Of a DNA stretch of 64,000 bases, positions 11,932 to 23,357 are shown in pieces. Both the position numbers and the translations under genes were made by a program. Origin of the DNA: Quercus robur (taxonomy: Eukaryota > Streptophyta > Magnoliopsida > Fagales > Fagaceae). The stretch covers positions 7,810,474 through 7,874,473 of the forward strand of contig NC_065536.1 of assembly GCF_932294415.1 (NCBI RefSeq), written 5' to 3'. Positions within the stretch are counted from its first letter, which is position 1. Each line of letters begins with the position of its first letter. Below the pieces are notes generated by a model that was given only the letters and a program-made list of their open reading frames with translations, ran no database searches and had not been told where the DNA came from.

Positions 11932-13332
11932 ACAAAGAAGAAATCTTACAAGTTTTGGACAGAACCAAGGCCTTGCATGGTCCTCGGACCCAAGCCTATG
12001 GGGAAACCAAGTACAAAAAAGAAATCTTACAAGTTTTGGACAGAACCCAGGCCTTGTACGGTACTCGGACCCAAGCCTGTGGGGAAACCAAGTACAAAAA
12101 AGAAGAAATCTTACAAGTTTTGGACAGAACTAAGGCCTTGTATGGTCCTCGGACCCAAGCCTATGGGGAAACCAAGTACACAAAATAAAAACCATAAGTT
12201 TTGGACAGAACCAAGGCCTTGCATGGTCCTCGGACCCAAGCCTATGGGGAAACCAAGTACAAAAAAGAAATCTTACAGGTTTTGGACAGAACCAAGGCCT
12301 TGCATGGTCCTCGGACCCAAGCCTATGGGGAAACCAAGTACAAAAAAGAAATCTTACAAGTTTTGGACAGAACCCAGGCCTTGTACGGTCCTCGGACCCA
12401 AGCCTGTGGGGAAACCAAGTACAAAAAAGAAGAAATCTTACAAGTTTTGGACAGAACCAAGGCCTTGTATGGTCCTCGGACCCAAGCCTATGGGGAAACC
12501 AAGTACACAAAATAAAAACCATAAGTTTTGGACAGAACCAAGGCCTTGCATGGTCCTCGGACCCAAGCCTATGGGGAAACCAAGTACAAAAAAGAAATCT
12601 TACAAGTTTTGGACAGAACCAAGGCCTTGCATGGTCCTCGGACCCAAGCCTATGGGGAAACCAAGTACAAAAAAGAAATCTTACGAGTTTTGGACAGAAC
12701 CCAGACCTTGTACGGTCCTCGGACCCAAGCCTGTGGGGAAACCAAGTACAAAAAAGAAGAAATCTTACAAGTTTTGGACAGAACCAAGGCCTTGTATGGT
12801 CCTCGGACCCAAGCCTATGGGGAAACCAAGTACACAAAATAAAAACCATAAGTTTTGGACAGAACCAAGGCCTTGCATGGTCCTCGGACCCAAGCCTATG
12901 GAGAAACCAAGTACAAAAAAGAAATCTTACAAGTTTTGGACAGAACCAAGGCCTTGCATGGTCCTCGGACCCAAGCCTGTGGGGAAACCAAGTACAAAAA
13001 AGAAGAAATCTTACAAGTTTTGGACAGAACCAAGGCCTTGTATGGTCCTCGGACCCAAGCCTATGGGGAAACCAAGTACACAAAATAAAAACCATAAGTT
13101 TTGGACGGAACCAAGGCCTTGTATGGTCCTCGGACCCAAGCCTATGGGGAAACCAAGTACACAAAATAAAAACCATAAGTTTTGGACGGAACCAAGGCCT
13201 TGTATGGTCCTCGGGCCCAAGCCTATGGGGAAACCAAGTACACAAAATAAAAACTATAAGTTTTGGACGGAACCTAGGCCTTGTATGGTCCTCGGACTCA
13301 AGCCTATGGGGAAGCCAAGTACACAAAAGCAC
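11932..13332. repeat. Tandem array of 81/84-bp units with a 327-bp higher-order period
   Basis: About 17 units, each containing TTTTGGACAGAACC, CATGGTCCTCGGACC and TATGGGGAAACC. Three unit types differ in their first bases: an 81-bp form, an 84-bp form with one extra triplet, and an 81-bp form starting ACACAAAATAAA. The order is 81-81-84-81, repeated with a 327-bp period from about 11874 to 12855; later blocks lose or amplify single units. Every unit length is a multiple of three, so several frames on both strands stay open (535 codons forward, 401 reverse). The forward frame starts with GTG at 11773 rather than ATG and matches no family, so the openness is best explained by the repeat structure. 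Confidence 0.93.
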
Positions 13333-13384
13333 CATCGGAGTTCCCTACTTCCCAGTCGATTGCTCGGATGGATTATTTAGAGAT

Positions 13385-14590
13385 TATCAGCCTTGGACGG
13401 TATTCACGCGCTTATCACAGAATATTCAACTGTTATCCCGGTTAGTTTCCTAAGTTTGATTTACTATGAATTATCGATATAATGCCTGGTAGTATTGATA
13501 AATTGGAGTTAGTTAGATTATGTTTCAAGCTATTTTGCTCTAAATATTCTTGAAGAAACACACACATAGGGCACACCCATTCACAAAGTAGTGTTGTCAA
13601 AGGAACAGTATCCAAAACAAGTAAAGAAATTTCTATTTTTACTAAAACAAAGAAATAGTACAGCGTACAATGAAAAGCTGGAATCAGTTTGTGTCAAAGC
13701 TCACTACTTAACCAAAAAGAAAGGAAGATACAAGAGAATAAAATAAAGCTGAGGAAGTAGATCAGAGGAGAGGTTGGCTACAGCTCCAAGACCTTGTTCT
13801 TCCTCAATGCTTTCACATGCCCACAACTCAAACAGCAAAAGAGACCCAACTTGAGCCTGACACTGCTGAAGGAAAGGTGCAGGGAGTTGGAAGTTGAGGG
13901 GCTTTCTCTAAATATTTGCCTGCCACAAGGCAAAGGCGCTGATGGCGGAGAGTCTTTCTTCTGACACACCAAAATCCTGGCATGAACAGAACCTGCTTCG
14001 GATTTTGACTAAAAGAGGGAGAGACACCCTTTTCCCTCGGTCGAAGTGGAGTATTCCCCTGAATTTATGCTTCCTGTGCCCATACCTTACTATTTTGAGT
14101 CTCATGAGGACACGGCGCTTCTGTGATGGAGAGATTTCTTCCTTCCCAACCTTCGCCTCAAACATGTTATGTTAAGAGAGGATAGCACTGAATGTAGGAA
14201 TTGTGATTTGGGAGGAAACTGAAGGAGCTGTGTGTATATAAAGCAACTCTTTCTCCCTCATATTTATTTGAAAAGACAAGGTGGTGGCAGTCAACTCACG
14301 CGGCGTCCCAAGGAACGCTACAGACAAAATGGTTCTGGCTCAACTTCCAACGTCAACTGCAACCACAAGATTAAAGAAGCCTCGTAAAGGCGCACCTCGA
14401 TCATTGGGACGTCAGAGAGTACTGCGTGGCCAGAGGTTGCAGAAATATCTCTTAATTCGTGGGGTAATTGAATTCGCGGCCCAGGCCCGCTTTGCGTGAG
14501 GGCCCAGGGACTGTGGCCCACGCCGAAAAATAGCCGTTGCCAAGGACAACCCCTGCTCGGCGCCTCGGGAAATGCCCGATGAAAGGGAGA
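13385..14590. other. LARD interior between the two arrays
   Basis: Spacer of the non-autonomous element with no recognisable protein. The segment around 13970-14130 resembles 15830-15965: both contain CTGCTTCGGATTTTG and, further on, a related AGGACAC/ACATG…CGCTTCTG/CGTTTCTG block. On the minus strand both copies leave related open frames (see findings). The stretch 14460-14590 is GC-richer, runs into array 2 and resembles LTR-type sequence. Confidence 0.55.
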
Positions 14591-14596
14591 ATTTGA

Positions 14597-15060
14597 ACTC
14601 AAAGAGTCTTGGACAGAACCTAGGACTTGCATGGTCCTCGGACTCAAGCCTATGGGGAAACCAAGTACTGAGAAAAAAACATAAGTCTTGGACAGAACCT
14701 AGGACTTGCATGGTCCTCGGACTCGAGCCTAAGGGGAAACCAGGAACATAAAAGAAGAAAAAACATAAGTCTTGGACAGAACCTAGGACTTGCATGGTCC
14801 TCGGACTCAAGCCTATGGGGAAACCAAGCACTGAGAAAAAAACATAAGTCTTGGACAGAACCTAGGACTTGCATGGTCCTCGGACTCGAGCCTAAGGGGA
14901 AACCAGGAACATAAAAGAAGAAAAAACATAAGTCTTGGACAGAACCTAGGACTTGCATGGTCCTCGGACTCAAGCCTATGAGGGAAACCAAGTACCTAAA
15001 AGAAAAAGCATAAGTCCTAAACAAAACCCAGGCTGTGCGAAGTCCTCGGACTCAGGCCTT
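14597..15060. repeat. Second, diverged tandem array in the LARD
   Basis: About six units of roughly 75-85 bp carrying GTCTTGGACAGAACCTAG, GCATGGTCCTCGGACTC and AGCCTA(T/A)GGGGAAACC. They are homologous to the units of the array at 11932-13332 but form a distinct subfamily (GACTCAAGCC instead of GACCCAAGCC). Two alternating types, with TATGGGG and TAAGGGG, give a two-unit period. Confidence 0.88.
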
Positions 15061-16428
15061 TTGGGAAATCAACTACTCGGATGGAGAAGTTTCTCGGCTA
15101 ATTTTACGGTAAGTCTCGTTCCTCACCGGTTGGATCGTTATGTCAAATAATAATTTTGTTGAAGTTATTGTGGCGTCTTTTTATTAGCGAGTATTTTGGC
15201 CTTAGTTGTCATTGATTCAAATGCTATACTATTGTACCGAGCAGTGCTTGCAAATTTATTAAAACATATAAACATAACATACGAAATAGAATAACAATAA
15301 CCTTTATTAATATGAAAAATTATTACAACGTACAAGGAAGGGCTTAAACAAGCCTATACAAAAAATGAACTGCCGAAGCAGTAATAACATCCGTAATACA
15401 GATAAGTAAACAGTTAGGTGTCCTTTAAACTCGCCTTCAAAGTCTCTCTAAAATCTCTGCCTCAGTACTGCTCATATCAGGAGAAGAACCTTATATAGAA
15501 AAGATGAAGGAGAAGGAAGAAGAATTGGAACACATGGAAGCACTTCAGCAAGCTCTTGTCGCTGAGGAATGCAAAGGAAAAAGAAGATGGAGGACATGAG
15601 CAGGAAGGAGGAGAAGAAGAGGGAAGAAATGAAAAGAAAAAGAAAGGAGCAAAAGAGGGAGAAGGGGAATCAAAGGATGGCGCCAGTGAACAAAGAGAGG
15701 AAGAAGCAAGGGCATTTAGTCCCTGCCTCAATCCGAACTTTTAGCACACTGGAGCCATATTAGGTATGCTCATGAGAGAGCGGGTGGAGATGATAATGGA
15801 GGTTTTCGACTCAGTCACACCGAAAGTGGGATGTGACGAGTCCCTGCTTCGGATTTTGGCTAAAAGAATAGGGAGGTAAATCTTGAGTCTCCGCCATCCT
15901 TGCCCCGACCGAGCCATCTCAAGTTTTGTTAGGACATGTCGTTTCTGGGAGAGGAAGGGTTTATTCATGGCTGACTACTATGGTGGATGTATTATTGGAT
16001 AAGGAATAACCAGATGGGAGAAGTGAACTCTGAGAAGGGCCTGAGGGATTCAGATATGAGAAAATCGCCTTTTGTCTTCTCTCTTTATATAGGGAACGAA
16101 GAAAAGGGTATATACCACGTTCAAATCCCCAGGGAAATCTATAAAGAAGAACGCGCCGTTTCGTTCTCCCACGCCATCAGTAACCGTTAGCTCTAGGAGG
16201 TCTCGTAAATGGGAAGATATTAAAGGCACGCTTCAGATAACCAAACGGCATAATGGCAACGTGCGCAAATTGAGGGAAACGTCTTGTAGACCGGCGCATT
16301 CCTCGGGGAGGTGAAGAGTCGCCAACGTTGATCAAGGGCTGAATTGAATGAACCGCAATAAAGGCTTGATATTACCAAAACCCACCTTTCCAACCAAGAC
16401 GTTGGACAGCAGGGTTTTGAGGGGCTAA
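15061..16428. other. LARD interior, 3' part
   Basis: Non-coding. It holds a purine-rich stretch at 15500-15700 that yields artificial Glu/Lys-rich open frames on the plus strand. At 15780-15970 is the second copy of the segment repeated from 13970-14130. The end at 16410-16428, containing TTTTGAGGGGCTAA, is the likely polypurine tract directly before the 3' LTR. Confidence 0.5.
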
Positions 16429-17184
16429 TGTGGGGCACGATAGTTTGTGGGCTCGGCCCGCTCGCTTATGGGGAGTCCACAGGCCCCAAACTGAAGGAAG
16501 CCAGGGCCCAGGCTCAAAAATAGTAAGCCCAAAGTGGCTCGAAGATACAGCCGAGGACAGCTTAGTCCTCGGCAGACCCAAAGTCTCATTGATGAAAGTG
16601 GCATACAAGCAAACTTAAAAGATCAGAAAATATCTCGGGGAAATAGTCCTTAATACCCTTCATTGATATGACATTGCACCTGACAGAACCGGATTCTTAG
16701 GCTTTATTGACCATCTCCAACCATTCTGGGATTAGATTGACGGGACAAATATCAGTCCTGGAAAAATTGACCCTACACGTGGACGAGGGACAACAAACGT
16801 AGGCTAGTATAAAAGGAAAGGTAAACTAATTAGGGAAGGGGCCCCCTATCTCACTTCCTGGAAAAAACTCCAGGGATGAGAATGCCCGGGTAATGTATAT
16901 ATACACCATCACGAAAAACCCACCGCCGGGTAACCGGAGAAAAACACTAAGTGCTCTTCGGACCTGATCCGAGGAGTCCAATCCATCAAGTTAGAAAGCT
17001 GTGGGGCTTGGAAGTCCAGGCTGAAGCCTTTCCTTATCTAAGTTCCTTAAAATCCGGTTTGGACCAACGCCCTGTGATCAAACGCTAGCCTTTCAAGCCC
17101 ACTCTCTACAAATTTTATTGTGAGGGATCCTTCACGCGCGAGCCCAACGTCATTGTTGGGCCGCTTGAGAATCGTGTCCCTACA
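16429..17184 (+). repeat. 3' LTR of the LARD
   Basis: A 756-bp copy of 10916-11671 with about ten scattered substitutions, mostly transitions (for example CCTAGG/CCCAGG near the start and GTTGTGG/GCTGTGG near 17000). It ends CCCTACA at 17184. Confidence 0.92.
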
Positions 17185-17236
17185 TAATTTATTAACAAAT
17201 GTCCTTAGGACATCCATTAATATTTCCATTATTATA

Positions 17237-17536
17237 AAACATGTCATAGGTTGAAATATTATCCTATCAAGAAAAAAAAAAATCTTCAATATTCTTCCTT
17301 TTCTTGCCTATAACACTTTCCATTTAAAATGATGCAGCATCTTCTCGAATTTTCCTAATTAACAATAAAAAAGCGAATGGTAATAATTTGTATTTTTTTT
17401 TGAGAGAGAGAAAAAAAAAGTTTTAGCATTTGCTTAGTACTTCAAGTTTTACTGTAAGTTCTTGCAAAGCAAGGATGGAGCTATGCTTGGACGAAGGGGA
17501 GGGGGGGGAGGGGGGGGTGGGGAGCTTGGCCCAATG

Positions 17537-17570
<34 letters not shown>

Positions 17571-18119
17571 TATAATTTGATTTTGAATTTTTATGCTCCA
17601 TTTCTGTTCAATTCTCCCAAATTTTCACAAAAAGTACACTTTCTTTGTTCAAATTTTCATTAAATTTTGATTCTTTTTGTGGGTTACCATCTCGGTTCTA
17701 AAATCAAAATTGAACAGAAATGAAGCATAAAAATTCAAAATCAAAATTTTTTGATGACGTTATGAATTTTTTGATTCTTTTCTCGATGTTATTAACGTCA
17801 TTATTTATCTCCTAATTCAAAAAATTCCACCTCATTTGTTTACAACCTGTTTCATAAATGTATGGTCTGCTTCTTTTGATGTTCCTAAAAGAAAAGGTGT
17901 ATTTGATTTGCAAAATTGCATGTCTGTAATTGAACCTGCTAGAAACATATAATGCTTTGTAACGGGTTATATTTAATTATGCTTTGTAAAATTAAAAAAA
18001 AAAAAAAAATTTGAGGAAAAAATTGGTATGGGATTCCCATTGTTCTGTTTCCCATTTAAGTTTTTTACTTATTTTTCAGTGAGTAATGCTTACTATACAT
18101 TTTAACACAAGTCTTCGCA
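17237..18119. other. Intergenic stretch with a G-rich tract
   Basis: No gene is seen. 17496-17523 contains four G-runs on the plus strand (GGGGAGGGGGGGGAGGGG and onward), able in principle to form a G-quadruplex. An A-tract and TA repeat follow at 17537-17573. A short inverted repeat lies at about 17575-17750 (arms TTTTGAATTTTTATGCTCC and its complement), probably a small degenerate foldback element. Confidence 0.55.
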
Positions 18120-18273
18120 TTTCATCTACAATTTTTTTTTTTTTTTTTGGTTAAAAGGGTTATATTATAAACAACTAACTGTTTACAGACACCAAAGATG
18201 GGCTTGTCAGCCTACAACATGACACACCATACATATCTGCATACAAAATAGGGAGAAATTCAACAGAAGGAGG

Positions 18274-20424
18274 CTAATCAAAAATGACAAAATCATCTTG
18301 CATACAACAGCCCCATCTAGCCAAAAAATCTGCACACATGTTGGTCTCTCTAAACACGTGCACAACTCTGACTTGCTGCAGTTGGCCTAACAACATCCTG
18401 CAATCATGCAAAAGAGGAGAATAATTTCTATTAGGAGTACTGTTAGACTTCAAAAGCTCCACAATCACCTTGGCATCTAATTCAACCTCCAAATGCTGGC
18501 ATCCTAACTGGATAGCTAAAGTAAGACCATCCCTTAAAGCCCACCATTCAGCAACAACACTGGTAGTATAATCTATTGACCTTGAATACCCTTTAATCCA
18601 CAATCCATGGCTATTTCTAATGATTCCACTGCCCCCTGCCTTTCCAGGATTTCCTTGAGATGCCCCATCAGTGTTGAGTTTAAACCACCCTTCAGGTGGT
18701 TTATTCCACCAAACCTGGATAGCAACTTCCCTGGTTGCCTGACAAGTTTTGCTTACACAATAAAAATATTCTCTTGCCTGGTGGATACAAGCCTTATGAA
18801 GATTAGGATTAGGAATAGAATTTTCAAATACAACCTTGTTTCTGTTCTTCCATAAAGACCAAATAGCAAAAAGAAACATAGTACCCCAATGCACTTTGGA
18901 TTTGTGCAAAATAATACTCGTACTGTTAACTTTCAACCACTCCTCAAAACTATCATTAAAGGTGCTAATAAGGGCTGGTGGTGGTTCCAACTTCCTCCAA
19001 AATTCACGGGTTAGATTACAGTCCCGTAACAGATGAGGAATAGTTTCCTCACTACATTTACACAGGGGACAACGCTTATCACAATTTATCCCTTTTGAAG
19101 CCAAAACACCATGTACAGGTATGCTACAATGAAAAGTCAGCCATAGGAAATGTATGATTTTGGGTAAAATATCCAATTTCCAAATCCAAGAACCTTGAAA
19201 TGAATTTCCATCATTTTCCTCCTGACTAGCCACTTGATAGGCAGATTTTACAGAGAATTCCCCATCTTTTGAAAACTTCCACATTATAAAGTCACCTGCC
19301 CCATCACAATTCCGAAATGGGATGGCTCTAATTTTATCTTTAATGCCTTCAGGAATAACAAACGAAAAACCATCCCAATTCCATATTCCTTCATGCCTCA
19401 AATCTGCAACTGTATGGTCAAGATCACCTTGATTAAGGGGGCCCTCAATTAACTCTCTTAAGGACTCACCCCTTATCCAGTTATCTGTCCAAATTTTCAC
19501 TCTCGACCCATCTCCCAAACCCCAACAAATACCTTTCATAAATACAGGAAACCCCACTTTAATTGCTCTCCAATTGGGAGAAGAAGGGAGACTATCCGGA
19601 TTACTTGCTCTAGCTCTCGGACCAGTACAATATTTTTTTAGCATAATTTTGGCCCAATGAGCATCCTGTTCATGATACATCCTCCAGTTTAATTTTGAAA
19701 GCAAAGCAATATTCTTTGCTCTAGCTGCTTGGATCCCCAGTCCTCCTTCTTCCTTAGGTTGAACAATTTTATTCCAACCCACCAGATGCATCTTCTGCCT
19801 ATCACTAGTGGAGCTCCATAAAAAATCTCTATTAATTTTATCCAGCTTATCACAAATATGAGCTGGAAGGGCAGCACCTTGCATCACATGATTAGGCATG
19901 GCAGCCATGACAGACTTGATCAAAACAGATCGACCTGCAAAGGATAAGAATTTTGCTTTCCACCCTAACAGTTTATTCATAACTCTCTCCACAATATCAT
20001 TATATTGCCTCCGATTTGCGCCCTTGTGGAGAATAGGAAATCCAAGATATTTTCCTATATTTCGAGTTTCATTGAACCCCAATTTCTCCCATACCTCCTC
20101 CATCTCCTCACTAACATTAGGAGAGAAGTAGATATGAGACTTATCTTGACTGATTTTCTGTCCAGACTCCTTACAGAACTTCTCCAAAACTTCAGCAATG
20201 GCATTACATGCCTTAGAGTCCACTTTACTGAACAGAATTATATCATCTGCAAATAATAAATGGGATATTCCCACATTACCCTTAGAAGCTGTCAAAGGAG
20301 TCCAAGAGCCATCCCTACACTTAAGCTCAATCAAATGACTCAAATACTCCATACACAATATGAATAAATAGGGTGACAGGGGGTCTCCCTGCCTAATACC
20401 CCTCGAGGGATTGAAAGAGTCCAA
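18274..20424 (-). pseudogene. LINE ORF2, C-terminal half (RT palm/thumb, zf-RVT, RNase H)
   Basis: This is the 716-codon continuation of ORF2 after the frameshift. It starts inside the RT domain with SRGIRQGDPLSPYLF and then has the catalytic FADD box (LLFADDIILF). The thumb follows, then the zf-RVT region (CPLC and HLLRDC), and finally a plant RVT_3 type RNase H with NTDGAS, the Glu in VAEWWALRDG and the Asp in ELDAK. The first codon of the open frame is TTG, not ATG, so this half is not translated on its own. The frame is otherwise clean to the stop at 18274-18276. In an intact element these domains copy LINE RNA by target-primed reverse transcription. Confidence 0.9.
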
Positions 20425-22517
20425 ACCCCCCCCCCCCCATTCACCAGCACCGAGATACTAGTAGTAGACACACAACCCATGATTACTTTGATCAGATTTG
20501 AGGGAAAATGAAAAGCATGTAATACCTTGTGAATAAAACTCCACTCAAGTCTGTTATAGGCTTTCTCCAGGTCTAGTTTAATTGCCATATGACCCGTTGC
20601 CCCTTTTTTCCTATCCAGTGTGTAAATAAGCTCCTGAGCAATGATAACATTATCTGCTCCTCTATGCCCAAGCACAAAAGCAGTCTGCATAGGAGATATC
20701 AGATTGCTTAGAAAGGGACGAATGTGTGCCACAATGATTTTTGAGACAATCTTGTATACGGAGTTACACAGACTGATAGGCCTATAGTTATTTAATGAAA
20801 CTGGATTTTGGCATTTGGGCACAAGCGTAATCAATGTCTCATTAAGGAATTTAGGAACTACCCTTGTATCAAAAACTTTCTTAACTTCTGCGCAAATAGA
20901 GCCGCCCACTTCTGGCCAAAAGCGTTGAAAGAATCCCGCATGAAGGCCATCAGGCCCAGGAGCTTTAAATGGCTTTAGAGACCATAGTGCAGCTCTGATT
21001 TCTTCATCAGTGATACCACTACTAATACTCAAGCAATTCTCAGCAGATAGAAAACAACACGAAAAAGAAGTGACTGCTGAAAACATGGGAGACATACAAA
21101 GCTCTGAAGTGTAAAGCTTTTCAAAACCACAATTTATATGTCTCTTTATCTCAATCTCATCTGTGATCCAGTTCCCCAAGGAATCCTTTAAACAACGGAT
21201 TTTATTCCTGTGCCGCCTAACCAGTGTGGAGACATGGAAAAAATTTGTATTATGGTCTCCGAACATGGCTGCATTCAATCTTGACTTAAGTGCCCAATAT
21301 TCCTCTTCCTGGAGTAAAATTATAAAATACTCCTCAATGAGTTGTTTCTCCAAGTTCAAGAGGAAGTCACTTGGTCTGCACGCCAAAGCTTTTTGGATAC
21401 CATTAATTCTGGCCAATACTCTTTTCTTTTTAGCAAATAAATTTCCAAAGACATTATAGTTCCAATGCTTGGCTTTACCAACAAAATCCATAATAGATTC
21501 TTGAAGATCTCTGCCCGCAGTCCAAGCCTCCTGAACAATATTTGGGAACCCAGGATGTAGGAGCCACATAGTGTGGAAACGAAAAGGTTTGTTTTGACCA
21601 GAAAGGGTAGATCCAAATAGTTCAATTAAAACTGGACAGTGATCCGAATAGGTCCTAGTCAAATGAGTCACTGTAGCTTCAGGATAAAGGACTCTCCACG
21701 AAGGGTTGGCAAAACACCTATCAATTCTCTCAAGAATAAGATCGGAAATGGGCCTACGATTCATCCAAGTATATTTAGGCCCAACAAACCCTAGGTCCAA
21801 CATGTTACAAACATCCAAACAATCTTTAAATTGGAGAGCCCTATTTAAATTCACCTGATTCCCTCCAAATTTATCTTCGCTACTCAAAACTTCATTAAAA
21901 TCTCCAAGCATAAGCCAAGGCAAATTATGGAGCTGGGCAACAACTTTAAGATTAGCCCATAAAATTCTTCTCTTAGACAACCTAGGTCTAGCATATATAG
22001 CAGAAATAAGCCAGATAGGGTCAGAGTTACGCACCTTAACAGTCGCATGAATCTCCTGTTCTGTTGTAGACAAGAGCATTACATCAACATCATCTGTTTT
22101 CCACAAAAGCCACAAACCCCCTGCATAGCCAATGGTCTCAGTAACTATGCTTCCATCAAAAGGTAAATCTTCAATAATTTTAGCAGCCCTATCTCCACCA
22201 ACTCTTGTTTCTGTGATTACCATGATCGAGGGGTGGTGATTAATAGCCATCTCAAAAATTCTTCTCTTGAAGTCTGCATTTAGAGCACCTCTACAATTCC
22301 ACAGTAGGACATTCATCTTCACAAAATGACCAAGAGGAACCTCAATCTCCGGAGGATTAGAGTTCATCATGGCTATTTCCACCATACTCCATCCCATCCT
22401 CCTCAGTATGTCCTTGGAAGCCACCCAATCTGGCTTCCACACCATCATATGCTTTAGAATACCCAAGGTGTCCTCCCTGCTGCACAGAAGCACATCGCAC
22501 CTCTGAATTGGGGCCAT
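20340..22517 (-). pseudogene. LINE ORF2, N-terminal half (AP endonuclease and RT fingers)
   Basis: ATG at 22515-22517. After about 65 residues comes an apurinic-like endonuclease domain with the expected motifs in order: LLWNCRGAL, ITETRVGG, LGDFNEV, ERIDRCF and SDHCPV. A long linker leads into the RT domain (PGPDGLHAGFFQ, NYRPISLCN, LDLEKAYNRLEW, VLVNGGG). The second Asp of the usual KAYDR motif is Asn here. The frame runs into the run of 13 C (20426-20438, G on the coding strand), shifts, and ends at 20340, while the correct frame continues in the C-terminal half. All endonuclease catalytic motifs appear intact. Confidence 0.9.
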
Positions 22518-23357
22518 TAACTAGATTAATTTCAAGGTGGGGTGATTCCCCAAGTGGGCCATGGCCATTCCCCTGAAATCTACCAGCCTCCTTTCTTGTA
22601 TAATCCATCCTGTCTCATCCCAGTGTGGCACGACCGGAGGTCTTCGCTGTCTGCTCAGCTCCTCCGCCTTTTCCAATGAAATTTCGGGAAGATCCGTGAG
22701 AAACTTCCACCACTGATTAGGAGTGAGGTTCCATGCTGGGTGATCTAGAGGCAATTCTCCCGTTCGCAAACTTAGTGGGGTTATTGGGAACAAATGCCTC
22801 CAGGCCTAGCTTAGCTCCGTCTCGAACCACCCCGGAACTTCCGTCGGAGCTGCCCTTATCTGGGCAATAACCTTGTTGGGAATGATCACAATCTTGTTCT
22901 TGTACCACATTGCCCAGCCTGCTCGAGGACTTGTGCAAATCCCGAATGTTATCCCCTCCATATCCGCTACTGCCTGGCTGCTCAATATGTTGAGAAAGCT
23001 CTTCAATCTCGTCAGACTCAAAGAAAGAGCGTTTTTGCGATCTGCCTCCTTTTAAGCTCTTATTACTTTTAACTCACAGCCCCTTAATCCCTTTTTGTTT
23101 GCTTTTCTGAAAGGCTTTTATTCGAGAAGCCTCTACAACTCTACCTTCAGTCTTGTTCCCTTTGTTCAATGCTTCCTGACACAAGTCCATCTCTTGTGTT
23201 GAAATGACTTGATTTTCACGTGCCTCAGATATGCCTTCATTAGTAGATATCTTGGAAAAAGGATTATCACATCTAACCCCTTCCCCATGCCAGACGTTAG
23301 TGTCATGATTGCCAACCTTACCCTTAAAAGCATTGTCGCGAATGACCATGCTGCCCT
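22518..23357 (-). pseudogene. Frameshifted 3' part of LINE ORF1 and ORF1-ORF2 spacer
   Basis: No single frame spans this interval. Open pieces alternate between frames (23074-23361, 22806-23021, 22717-22938, 22521-22793), most starting without ATG. ORF1 proteins of this family often carry a long low-complexity tail after the zinc knuckle, so these pieces are read as the decayed tail of ORF1. The exact frameshift positions cannot be fixed without an intact relative. Confidence 0.5.

Larger units (their letters stand above)
10916..17184 (+). mobile_element. Non-autonomous LTR retrotransposon (LARD)
   Basis: Two 756-bp LTRs with TG…CA ends enclose 4.76 kb that encodes no gag, protease, RT or integrase. 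A primer-binding site follows the left LTR, giving plus orientation. The 5-bp flanks are TGATT (10911-10915) and TAATT (17185-17189), a target duplication with one substitution. The LTRs differ at roughly ten positions by eye, so insertion is fairly recent. The interior consists of two tandem arrays (11932-13332 and about 14597-15060), a repeated segment pair and spacer DNA. It must have been moved by proteins of another element. Its primer-binding site resembles that of the Tat-lineage gypsy element at 49-60 kb, so a gypsy partner is likely. Confidence 0.88.
10772..17227. mobile_element. Mutator-type MITE split by the LARD insertion
   Basis: The outer parts 10772-10915 and 17185-17227 are arms of one foldback element. 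The left end begins AGGGTCATGTTAACGGA. The right arm, read inverted, shares the internal segment TTGTTAATAAATCATTTTA with the left arm. The 9-bp sequence ATTATTATA flanks both sides (10763-10771 and 17228-17236). A 9-bp target duplication is typical of Mutator-like elements. The 6.27 kb LARD sits inside its right arm, so the MITE is older. It encodes no protein. Confidence 0.72.

Noticed and set aside
12130..13335. 401-codon open frame on the minus strand across the LARD array
   Set aside because: It is the reverse frame of an 81/84-bp tandem repeat; lengths divisible by three keep every stop-free frame open, and no protein family is matched.
15477..15763. Glu/Lys-rich open frames and their reverse
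   Set aside because: Low-complexity purine-rich DNA inside a non-autonomous element; three overlapping frames look equally 'coding'.
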